39,954 nt of DNA from Nitrospinota bacterium (lineage in GTDB: Bacteria > Nitrospinota_A > UBA7883 > JACRLM01). The stretch covers positions 1 to 39,954 of the forward strand of contig JACRLM010000112.1 in the NCBI GenBank assembly GCA_016235255.1, given 5' to 3'. The position numbers were made by a program, and so were the translations under genes. Below the pieces are notes generated by a model that saw only the letters and a list, made by a program, of their open reading frames with translations, was not told where the DNA came from and did not search any database. Shown piece by piece: positions 33,391 through 39,954 of the stretch (position 1 is the first letter of the stretch; each line of letters opens with the position of its first letter).

Positions 33391-33449
33391 CGCCGATATG
33401 ATTGGAGGTGATTTTGCCTGCCGATCCGAGTATGCCTGCGAACATATTT
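33374..33449 (-). pseudogene. duplicated 5' end of ribE
   Basis: Bases 33403-33449 match the ribE start region 32650-32696 at 43 of 47 positions. On the minus strand it reads MFAGILGSAGKITS, against [14 protein letters not shown] in ribE, then diverges to NHIGVDSLS and a stop at 33374. Three of the four differences change an amino acid, so it is not maintained as protein. The two copies are direct repeats flanking higBA. An AGGG element sits before this copy's ATG. Confidence 0.88.
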
Positions 33450-33461
33450 CCCTGTAACTGG

Positions 33462-34034
33462 TTATATCCGCCAAGGTTCTTCTTCGGTAGGGGCGGGTTT
33501 CAAACCCGCCCTTTCAATCGCGGGATTTTCCCTGTCCACTTCCCACCGCGCAGGATTATCAATGATATATTCCCTTGTCAAATTCAAGGATTTTCCGTTT
33601 CGGATTATATGCTCATAATAATTACGTTGCCAAACCGGAACACCTGATGATTTGCGCAATTCATTAATACGGCGCGCGGAGAAAGTTTTAAAAGCGCGGA
33701 CAACTTCCGGCAATCCGGCTGTCCGCGGAAGGGCGGGTTTCAAACCCGCCCCTACGGAAATCCCGATGATAAAATGGACATGATTGGGCATCACAATGGA
33801 TTCATCCAGGACGATATGCGGATAATGCTTCGGCATCCCATATAAAGTGTCTATTACGATTTCACCAGGATGGTTGGCCCTCATCTCTTCACCGGCCACA
33901 TCTCCGAAAAGGCATTTTCTGCCCGATGCGCAAACGGTCACAAAATAATAACCAGCCAGGCTGTAATCATATTCTTTTAACCTGATGGTCCGCCGATGAT
34001 GGCGGTTTGGGTCATAAGCCATGACGATATTCAA
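33462..34034 (-). CDS. REP-associated tyrosine transposase (Y1, IS200-like fold)
   Basis: A 190-residue HUH single-strand transposase of the REP-associated type. The HUH pair is in MPNHVHFII (His85, His87). The catalytic tyrosine is in WQRNYYEHIIRN (Tyr139 or Tyr140). The family opening RTIRLKEYDYSLAGYYFVTVCASGRKCLFG is intact. Such enzymes spread REP palindromes. Two REP palindromes lie inside this gene, coding AGLKPALP (98-103) and AGLKPAPTEEE near the C-terminus, so the tail has been rewritten by its own kind of repeat. The start is TTG (34034) or the ATG at 34022. It sits between ribD and higBA. Confidence 0.88.
   Translation of the reverse strand: MNIVMAYDPNRHHRRTIRLKEYDYSLAGYYFVTVCASGRKCLFGDVAGEEMRANHPGEIVIDTLYGMPKHYPHIVLDESIVMPNHVHFIIGISVGAGLKPALPRTAGLPEVVRAFKTFSARRINELRKSSGVPVWQRNYYEHIIRNGKSLNLTREYIIDNPARWEVDRENPAIERAGLKPAPTEEEPWRI
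33491..33511. repeat. REP palindrome, copy 1
   Basis: Arms GGGCGGGTTT and AAACCCGCCC with one central base, preceded by GGTAG. It lies in the last codons of the REP transposase gene. It is a mirror-oriented partner of the copy at 33731. Confidence 0.9.
33731..33751. repeat. REP palindrome, copy 2
   Basis: The same 10-bp arms as copy 1, followed by CTACGG. With the GTAGG flank on the opposite side it is inverted relative to copy 1, giving a BIME-like pair about 240 bases apart inside the transposase gene. Confidence 0.9.
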
Positions 34035-34074
34035 ATCGCCTTTGTCTGGATGGATCGCGGCGCATTAGTATAAT

Positions 34075-35175
34075 CTATCTCGCCACCCGCCCTTCCACCA
34101 CAAGGTCGTCTCCGATTATGTCCACCCGCACGTCCTCAACCGCCCATGCGTCCGCCATCCTGGCCACTCCCTCGCCGCTGATGGCGCACTTGTCCCCGCC
34201 GGTGATCTTCATGGCGATAAAAAATATCACCCGGTCCACGATACCGTCGTCAAACGCCGCCCCGGCGAACCTTCCGCCCCCTTCAAGCAGCACGCTCATC
34301 ACGTTGCGCCGGCCAAGCTCTTCCATCAGCCAGTTTAAGTCCACATGGGATTTGCGTTCGGTGGCGGTTATCACGTCCACACCCATTCTGGTGAGCGTCT
34401 CTATTTTCTCAGGATCGGCCTTGTTCGTGGTGACAACTATTGTCGGGATTTTCGCGGCGGTGCGGACGATGTTGCAGTCAAGCGGGATGCGAAGCTTGCC
34501 ATCCACCACCACGCGCAGCGGATTGCGCTTCGGGCTGCCAAACCGCACGGTGAGCTGGGGGTCGTCGTATATCACCGTGTCCGACCCGACCATCACCGCG
34601 TCGTATTCATTGCGAAGCCTGTGCCCAACCTTGCGCGATTTCTCGCAGCTTATCCATTTGGAGTCGTTGCTTTGGGTGGATATCTTTCCGTCCAGCGTGA
34701 TGGCCGATTTTAAAAGGACTAACGGGCGGCCCGTGACGGAGTGCTTGGCGAAGTCTTCGATGAGCCTTTCGCACTCCTCCCGCATCACCCCCTCCACGAC
34801 ACTCACACCATGGCGCTTGAGCCATGCCGCTCCTTTGAGTCCTTTTTTCGGCGATGGATCGGACGCGCCTATCACAACTTCTTTTATTCCGGCGTCCACG
34901 ATGGCCCTGGCGCATGGCGGTGTGAGCCCATGGTGGTTGCAAGGCTCCAGCGTGACGTAAAGTGTGGAGCCTTTCGCGGATGTCGCAAGGGAGTTTAGCG
35001 CCTCGATCTCGGCGTGTGGTTTTCCGGCCTTCTTGTGCCAACCTTCGCCGATGATTTTTCCGTTCCGCGCGATCACGGCGCCGACGGCGGGGTTGGGCGA
35101 AGTGCGCCCCTTTCCCTTGAGGGCAAGCTGTATGGCCCTGCTCATCCAGAACTCATGTCCGTGTTTTTGGGCCAT
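34075..35175 (-). CDS. ribD: bifunctional riboflavin biosynthesis deaminase/reductase RibD
   Basis: Carries out deamination and then reduction of the pyrimidine intermediate of riboflavin synthesis. The N-terminal zinc deaminase has HAE (54-56) and PCNHHGLTPPC (Cys79, Cys88). The C-terminal reductase (from about 150) has VTGRPLVLLKSAITLDGKIS, the GSDTVIYDDPQLTVR segment and LLEGGGRFAGAAF. Length 366 is normal. It is the first rib gene in this string. No FMN riboswitch was recognised upstream; instead a REP-type repeat fills the gap to ppdK. Confidence 0.95.
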   Translation of the reverse strand: MAQKHGHEFWMSRAIQLALKGKGRTSPNPAVGAVIARNGKIIGEGWHKKAGKPHAEIEALNSLATSAKGSTLYVTLEPCNHHGLTPPCARAIVDAGIKEVVIGASDPSPKKGLKGAAWLKRHGVSVVEGVMREECERLIEDFAKHSVTGRPLVLLKSAITLDGKISTQSNDSKWISCEKSRKVGHRLRNEYDAVMVGSDTVIYDDPQLTVRFGSPKRNPLRVVVDGKLRIPLDCNIVRTAAKIPTIVVTTNKADPEKIETLTRMGVDVITATERKSHVDLNWLMEELGRRNVMSVLLEGGGRFAGAAFDDGIVDRVIFFIAMKITGGDKCAISGEGVARMADAWAVEDVRVDIIGDDLVVEGRVAR

Positions 35176-35196
35176 ATTGAATATACCCCCTCCTCA

Positions 35197-35254
35197 TGTA
35201 GGGGCGACTCGGTGAGTCGCCCAAGAAAGGGCGGCCCATCGGGTCGCCCCTACA
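35197..35254. repeat. compound REP/BIME-like repeat between ppdK and ribD
   Basis: The outer arms TGTAGGGGCGAC (35197-35208) and GTCGCCCCTACA (35243-35254) are perfect complements. Inside are two small hairpins: GGGCGACTC/GAGTCGCCC around GGT, and GGGCGGCCC/GGGTCGCCC around ATC with one mismatch. It shares the GTAGGGGCG head with the REP copies in the transposase gene, suggesting related mobilisation. It could also act as a message stabiliser or terminator after ppdK. Confidence 0.88.
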
Positions 35255-35293
35255 GTGTTAAGGCGCCAGCATTACCTTGCCAGCCGCCCTTTC

Positions 35294-38008
35294 TTACCTC
35301 TTCTTTCCCTTGGACTTCTTCACAACCTTTTTCACCGCTTTTTTCGCGGCTTTATGGGCCGGTGCGGCCTTCACCTTCACCTGGCTTTTAAGCGCCGCCT
35401 GGGCCGCCGCAAGCCGGGCTATCGGCACACGGTACGGAGAGCAGGAGACGTAGTCAAACCCCGTGTCGTGGCAGAACGCCACCGACGAAGGCTCGCCCCC
35501 GTGCTCTCCGCATATGCCGATCTTAAGCCCCGGCTTGGTGGAGCGCCCCTTGGCGACGCCTATCTTGATTATTTCGCCCACCCCTTCCCGGTCTATCGCC
35601 ACGAACGGATCCTCCGGCAGTATGCCCACCATCACGTAATGCGGCAGGAACCGCCCGGAATCGTCCCGCGAAAGGCCGAAGGTGGTCTGGGTCAGGTCGT
35701 TTGTGCCGAAGCTGAAAAAGTCGGCGTATTCGGCGATCTTGTCCGCCGTGACGGCGGCGCGGGGCAGCTCTATCATCGTGCCGATGGTGTACTTAAGCCT
35801 GCAGCCCATCTCTTTCATCACTTCATGGGCAACAGCCTCGGCCCTCTCCCGCAATATCCGAAGCTCCTCCACATGCCCCACCAGCGGGATCATGATCTCC
35901 GGCGCCACCTTTGTCCCCTTTTTGCCAAGCTGGCAGGCGGCCTCGAAGATCGCCCGCACCTGCATGTCGTAAATCTCGGGGAACGTGACGCCTAGCCGGC
36001 ATCCCCTGTGGCCGAGCATGGGGTTGAATTCATGGAGCGCGTCCGCCCTGTGTTTCAGGTCTGTGAGCGACACTCCGAAATCCTTGGCCAGCACGGCGAA
36101 ATCGGCGTCCTCCTTGGGCAGGAACTCGTGCAGCGGCGGATCGAGGAGCCGTATGGTCACCGGCAGCCCTTCCATCGCCTCGAATATCCCGACAAAGTCG
36201 CTGCGCTGCATCGGCAGGAGCTTGTTGAGCGCTTTTTTCCTCTCTTCCTTGGTCTCCGCGATGATCATCTCGCGCACGGCCACGATCCTGTCCCCCTCGA
36301 AGAACATGTGCTCCGTGCGGCAAAGTCCGATACCTTCCGCGCCGAAGCCCCTGGCCACCTTCGCGTCGTGCGGCGTGTCCGCGTTGGTGCGGACACCAAG
36401 CTTGCGAACGGAGTCCGCCCAGCCCATCAGCACCTTGTACTCGTTGGAGAGCGTCGGCTTCACCAGCGGGGCGCGTCCCAGTATCACCCGGCCTGTGGAG
36501 CCGTCCAGCGTCACCCAGTCCCCCCGGTGCACCGCTACGTTGCCCACGGTGAAAAGCCCCGAGTCTTCCGATATCTTTATCGCCTCCGCCCCGGCCACGC
36601 AGCACTTGCCCATGCCGCGCGCCACAACGGCGGCGTGGGAGGTCATGCCGCCGGTGGCGGTCAATATCCCCTGCGCGGCGTTCATTCCGCCGATGTCCTC
36701 CGGGCTCGTCTCCTTGCGCACCAGTATCACCTTCTCCCCCTTGGCGGCCATTTCGATAGCCTCTTCGGCGGTGAACACCACCCGGCCAACGCCGGCTCCC
36801 GGCGAGGCGGGCAGCCCCTTGGCCAGCATGTCCACTTTCGCCTTGGGGTCTATAGTCTCGTGGAGCAATTGGTCCAACTGCTCCGGATGCACCCGATTGA
36901 TAGCCTCGTCCCGGGTGATCAATTTTTCCCGCGCCATCTCCACGGCGATGCGCACAGCCGCCTCCGCCGTCCTTTTGCCCACCCGGGCCTGGAGCATGAA
37001 CAGCTTTCCGTTCTCCACGGTGAACTCGATGTCGAGCATGTCGCGGTAATGTTTTTCCAGCCGCTGGTAAATCCTGTCCAGGTCATCCTTGGCGCGCGGG
37101 GTGCGCTGCCCCATCTGGTCCACGGAAAGGGGGGTGCGGATGCCGGCCACCACGTCCTCCCCCTGGGCGTTGAACAGGAACTCGCCGAAGAAATGGCGCT
37201 TGCCCGTGGATGGGTCCCGGGTGAAGGCCACGCCCGTGCCGGAGTTCTCCCCCATGTTGCCGAACACCATCGCCTGCACGTTCACCGCCGTCCCCCAGCT
37301 TTCGGGGATGTTGTACATCCGGCGGTATTCGATGGCGCGCTTGTTGTGCCAGGAATTGAAGACGGCGTTGATGGACATGTTCAACTGGTCGGCCGGGTCC
37401 TGGGGGAACGACTTGCCGGTCTCCTTTAGGATAAGCTCCTTGTAGTCGCCGACGAGTTTTTTAAGCTCTTCCACCCCCATGTCCGTGTCCGCCAGGGCGC
37501 CGATCTCGTCCTTGCGCTTGTCCATCAACCGGTCAAACTCCTTGCGCTCGATGTTCAGCACCACGTCGCCGAACATGGTCAGAAACCGGCGGTACGAGTC
37601 CCACGCGAACCTTTCCGAGCCGGACTTTGCGATGAGCCCTTTCATGGTCTCGTCGTTAAGGCCCAGGTTCAGCACGGTGTCCATCATCCCCGGCATGGAG
37701 GCCCGGGCGCCGCTGCGCACGGAGACGAGCAGGGGGTCGGCCGGATTGCCGAACTTTTTCCCCATCTCCTTTTCCAGCCGGGCAAGGTTCTTTTTCATCT
37801 GCGCGGCAAGCCCGTCCGGCCAGCGGTTCCCCCCCTTAAAATAGGTGACGCACGCTTCCGTGCTGATGGTAAAGCCGGGAGGGACCGGGATGTTCAGGTT
37901 GCACATCTCCGCGATGTTGGCGCCTTTGCCGCCAAGAAGGTTTTTCATGGACGCGGCGCCGTCTGCCTTGCCTGCCGCGAAGAAGTAAATATATTTTTTT
38001 GCGGGCAT
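35294..38008 (-). CDS. ppdK: pyruvate, phosphate dikinase with lysine-rich C-terminal tail
   Basis: Interconverts pyruvate, ATP and phosphate with PEP, AMP and pyrophosphate. Domains in order: the nucleotide-binding domain (1-340, GGKGANIAEM), the phosphohistidine domain with His458 in GGMTSHAAVVARGMGKCC, and the PEP/pyruvate barrel ending GICGEHGGEPSSVAFC (Cys833) and VSCSPYRVPIARLAAAQAAL. After the normal end there are 30 extra residues with about 12 lysines (KKAVKKVVKKSKGKKR), histone-tail-like. GGGGAGG precedes the ATG. It is divergent from the MIP18 gene. The tail is unusual for the family. Confidence 0.96.
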   Translation of the reverse strand: MPAKKYIYFFAAGKADGAASMKNLLGGKGANIAEMCNLNIPVPPGFTISTEACVTYFKGGNRWPDGLAAQMKKNLARLEKEMGKKFGNPADPLLVSVRSGARASMPGMMDTVLNLGLNDETMKGLIAKSGSERFAWDSYRRFLTMFGDVVLNIERKEFDRLMDKRKDEIGALADTDMGVEELKKLVGDYKELILKETGKSFPQDPADQLNMSINAVFNSWHNKRAIEYRRMYNIPESWGTAVNVQAMVFGNMGENSGTGVAFTRDPSTGKRHFFGEFLFNAQGEDVVAGIRTPLSVDQMGQRTPRAKDDLDRIYQRLEKHYRDMLDIEFTVENGKLFMLQARVGKRTAEAAVRIAVEMAREKLITRDEAINRVHPEQLDQLLHETIDPKAKVDMLAKGLPASPGAGVGRVVFTAEEAIEMAAKGEKVILVRKETSPEDIGGMNAAQGILTATGGMTSHAAVVARGMGKCCVAGAEAIKISEDSGLFTVGNVAVHRGDWVTLDGSTGRVILGRAPLVKPTLSNEYKVLMGWADSVRKLGVRTNADTPHDAKVARGFGAEGIGLCRTEHMFFEGDRIVAVREMIIAETKEERKKALNKLLPMQRSDFVGIFEAMEGLPVTIRLLDPPLHEFLPKEDADFAVLAKDFGVSLTDLKHRADALHEFNPMLGHRGCRLGVTFPEIYDMQVRAIFEAACQLGKKGTKVAPEIMIPLVGHVEELRILRERAEAVAHEVMKEMGCRLKYTIGTMIELPRAAVTADKIAEYADFFSFGTNDLTQTTFGLSRDDSGRFLPHYVMVGILPEDPFVAIDREGVGEIIKIGVAKGRSTKPGLKIGICGEHGGEPSSVAFCHDTGFDYVSCSPYRVPIARLAAAQAALKSQVKVKAAPAHKAAKKAVKKVVKKSKGKKR

Positions 38009-38198
38009 GTTATTTCCTCCCCAATACTTTTCGAACCATCATTCCCGCCGGGCGCCACCCTATGCCCCCGCAGGGATGATAAATTCTACCAAAACGCGGC
38101 GTTTATTCAAATTAATACGGCGTTCATAAATCAGGTATCTAAAGTCATATCCATCAGGAAGGTTTTGGGCGAAAATAAAGCTGAAGGTGCAAAGTCCA

Positions 38199-38501
38199 AT
38201 GGCCAGTAAAGAAGATATTGAAAACGCGCTCCGGCGCGTGATAGACCCGGAGATGGGAGTGAACATAGTCGATCTGGGATTGGTTTACTCCGCGCTCGAC
38301 GATGATGGCCACGTAAAAGTGTCCATGACCATGACCTCCGCCGCGTGCCCCATGGGGGACTTTCTGAAAAGCCAGGCCGAAGGGGCGTTGAAGACCGCGT
38401 TCCGGGAGGCCAAATCGGTGGCGGTGGAACTAACATGGGATCCGCCGTGGAGCCCGGAAATGATGGCGCACGCGGCAAAGAAACGGTTCGGCGGAGGCTG
38501 A
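38199..38501 (+). CDS. MIP18/DUF59-family iron-sulfur cluster assembly factor
   Basis: A 100-residue protein of the MIP18 (DUF59; SufT/PaaD-like) family: IENALRRVIDPEMGVNIVDLGLVYS opening, then SMTMTSAACPMGDFLKSQ with the conserved cysteine, and ELTWDPPWSPEMM. Family members help load Fe-S clusters onto target proteins. The ATG at 38199 has AAGGTG about 9 bases upstream; an upstream GTG is less likely. It is 4 bases from the following membrane-protein gene, so the two form an operon. Confidence 0.9.
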   Translation: MASKEDIENALRRVIDPEMGVNIVDLGLVYSALDDDGHVKVSMTMTSAACPMGDFLKSQAEGALKTAFREAKSVAVELTWDPPWSPEMMAHAAKKRFGGG

Positions 38502-38505
38502 TGGC

Positions 38506-39585
38506 ATGGACTTCTGGTATCGTGTCCGCTTTCCTTTGATGGCCCTCGGGATGCTTTCCCTTCTCACCGGGCTTTGGGCCGGGCTTTCGCGCCTCGGGCT
38601 AAACGTTCCACTTGTCAATTCCGGCATGCCGGAATTGCACGGCCCATTGATGGTGTGCGGATTCCTGGGAACGGTGATCGGGCTGGAGCGGGCGGTGGCG
38701 ATGGGGAAGGGGTGGCCGTACGCCGCGCCGCTGCTGGCCGGAACCGGGACGCTGGCGCTGTTGTTTGGCGCGCCGGCGGGGTTGGGCAGGTTGTGCATCG
38801 TATTCGCCGCCGTCATCCTTGTGATGGTGTTCGCGGCCATCCTCAACCGGCAATGGGCGGTGTTCAACGTGGTGATGGCCATGGGGGCGGCGTCATGGCT
38901 CATCGGAAACGTTTCATGGTTTTTCGATGTTCCTCTATATAGAGTGGCGCCGTTCTGGGCTGGGTTCCTGATTCTCACCATCGCCGGTGAAAGGCTGGAG
39001 CTTTCCAGGCTATCCGCCCCGCCTCAATGGGCGAGGACGGTCTTTCTGATAATCGTCGCAGTGTTCATCGCCGGGACGGTGGGCGCGGCGGTGAAGGATG
39101 ACGCCTCGTTTTTCGGATTCGGGGCGATGGGGCTCGCGGTTTGGCTGGGATTTTTCGACCTGGCGGTGAAGACCGTCCGCATGGAAGGGCTGACCAGGTT
39201 TGTGGCGGCGTGCCTTCTGTCCGGCTATTTCTGGCTGGGATTGGGCGGCGCGCTGGCGATAGCTCAGGGGGACATGCTTCCCGGCGGCCCCATGTATGAC
39301 GCCATACTCCATTCCATATTCTTAGGCTTCGTCTTCGCCATGATTTTCGGCCATGCCCCGCTGATATTCCCGGCGATACTGCGCGTCCCGGTGGACTACA
39401 GCCCGGCGTTCTACCTGCATATCGCGTTGCTGGAAATATCGCTTGCGGCCCGGGTGGGGGGTGATTTGCTGTTTGGCGCGCAATTTGTCAAATGGGGCGG
39501 GATTTTAAACGCCGTTACGATCTTGGCATTCCTGGCAAACACCGCGCTGGCGGTGATGCGGGGGAGGAAGCTGCAGGGGGCTTAA
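38506..39585 (+). CDS. NnrS-like heme-copper-type polytopic membrane protein
   Basis: A 359-residue protein with about 10 to 12 helices. Conserved histidines sit in LHGPLMVCGFLGTVIGLERAVA, DAILHSIFLGFVFAMIFGHAPL and YLHIALLE, the pattern of the NnrS superfamily and related heme-copper-type membrane proteins. NnrS proteins are tied to nitric-oxide stress; the role here is inferred only from family. A GGAGG site lies 8 bases before the ATG, within the end of the MIP18-family gene. Fe-S assembly and a possible metal-binding membrane protein may act together. Confidence 0.75.
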   Translation: MDFWYRVRFPLMALGMLSLLTGLWAGLSRLGLNVPLVNSGMPELHGPLMVCGFLGTVIGLERAVAMGKGWPYAAPLLAGTGTLALLFGAPAGLGRLCIVFAAVILVMVFAAILNRQWAVFNVVMAMGAASWLIGNVSWFFDVPLYRVAPFWAGFLILTIAGERLELSRLSAPPQWARTVFLIIVAVFIAGTVGAAVKDDASFFGFGAMGLAVWLGFFDLAVKTVRMEGLTRFVAACLLSGYFWLGLGGALAIAQGDMLPGGPMYDAILHSIFLGFVFAMIFGHAPLIFPAILRVPVDYSPAFYLHIALLEISLAARVGGDLLFGAQFVKWGGILNAVTILAFLANTALAVMRGRKLQGA

Positions 39586-39855
39586 AGAATGGAAAACGGC
39601 AAGATGGGCAGCCATCGGTGTGCAGATGTTTTTCAGCGGTGAGAAAGGGGATGGTTTATCTGACTGTGCAGTCCAATAGGTAGTTATATCCTTACAAATA
39701 ATCAAGCTTCGTTACGCACGAGCAACCTTGCGGGAAATTAACTATTGGCATGGTTCAATTATGATGATATAAATGCGCACAAATACAATTGCCACTGATG
39801 TTACTCAGATGGGAAGAGTCAATCCCTTTTTTAGTTGAAACTCCCGGCATGACCG
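39586..39855. other. AT-richer intergenic stretch, no gene recognised
   Basis: Between the stop of the NnrS-like gene and the partial minus-strand gene. Base composition shifts to AT-rich after about 39660. No tRNA, terminator or confident ORF was seen. The stretch before 39856 could be the outer end of an insertion sequence if the partial gene is a transposase, but no inverted repeat partner is in view. Confidence 0.3.
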
Positions 39856-39954
39856 TCACGCCGCTTTCACCATTATCTTCCCCGCCAGAGCCCGTTTCAT
39901 GATCTCACGCAGTTCTGGCAGGTGTTTATAACCGCTCACTTTCCTCAACCTGGG
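39856..39954 (-). CDS. C-terminal end of an unidentified gene, possibly a transposase
   Basis: An open frame enters from the right edge for 32 codons and stops at 39856. It reads PRLRKVSGYKHLPELREI and ends KRALAGKIMVKAA. The basic, RKVxGYxHLPxL-type ending resembles the tails of some DDE transposases, but the piece is too short to assign. It has no upstream context in the window. Confidence 0.45.
   Translation of the reverse strand, partial: PRLRKVSGYKHLPELREIMKRALAGKIMVKAA

Noticed and set aside
35176..35293. Possible FMN riboswitch upstream of ribD
   Set aside because: The gap is filled by a REP-type palindromic repeat, and none of the conserved RFN-element segments could be seen. Rib operon control must lie elsewhere.
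38060..38266. A 68-codon minus-strand frame ending YERRINLNKRRVLVEFIIPAGA, upstream of the MIP18-family gene
   Set aside because: It overlaps the start and ribosome site of a well-supported plus-strand gene, has no ribosome site of its own and no recognised family. The basic tail is curious but unsupported.

Overview
The window comes from a Gram-negative, GC-rich bacterium. The outer-membrane evidence is a TonB-type protein, two beta-barrel proteins, lipoproteins and an LptM-like peptide. Core genes are yajQ, thrS, tsaC, tsaD, bioB, argH, nusB, ribH, ribBA, ribE, ribD and ppdK. Nothing fixes the phylum; an environmental Desulfobacterota- or Nitrospinota-like lineage is a guess. No rRNA, tRNA, CRISPR array or prophage was seen. 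Interspersed palindromic repeats and several AT-richer accessory genes suggest a genome under steady small-scale insertion.

Layout. 1-6.0 kb (mostly minus): an edge fragment, an AT-rich trypsin-like protease, thrS-yajQ, an MNT/HEPN toxin-antitoxin (TA) pair on plus, then tsaD-tsaC for tRNA t6A synthesis. 6.2-12.3 kb (plus): a FecR-domain secreted protein coupled to a beta-barrel, then a porin, a small phosphate-binding-like periplasmic protein and a HAMP histidine kinase. 12.6-15.9 kb: an MFS transporter, a small membrane protein, bioB and a cupin. 16.0-17.8 kb: a dead gene holding a 293-bp MITE-like insertion with a 9-bp target duplication, then a VapBC-type pair. 18.1-22.9 kb (plus): a large secreted protein whose last fibronectin-III domain is split by two hydrophobic helices and a lipobox-like cysteine, then a FlgO-like lipoprotein, a TrpF homologue and a TonB-family protein. 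22.9-24.8 kb (minus): two more TA pairs and a membrane protein. 25.0-27.1 kb: a large polytopic membrane protein.

27.1-38.0 kb (minus) is the most informative region. The gene order is ppdK, ribD, ribE, ribBA, ribH, nusB, argH and an LptM-like lipoprotein. This ordinary housekeeping string is interrupted at nearly every other junction by small selfish or defence-type cassettes: a REP-type transposase and higBA between ribD and ribE, a hicB remnant with two antitoxins and a frameshifted parE between ribBA and ribH, and a frameshifted DUF4258 gene with DUF2283 between nusB and argH. The higBA cassette is flanked by 47-bp imperfect direct repeats formed from the 5' end of ribE, resembling the footprint of an integrated element. 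38.2-39.6 kb (plus) holds a MIP18-family Fe-S assembly factor and an NnrS-like membrane protein. The right edge carries the C-terminal end of another gene.

Functionally, the rib genes make riboflavin from GTP and ribulose-5-phosphate, tsaC/tsaD make t6A, and ppdK links pyruvate and PEP. The porin, binding-protein and kinase genes look like one envelope solute-sensing operon. Seven TA loci in 40 kb, three of them visibly broken or incomplete, indicate rapid gain and decay.
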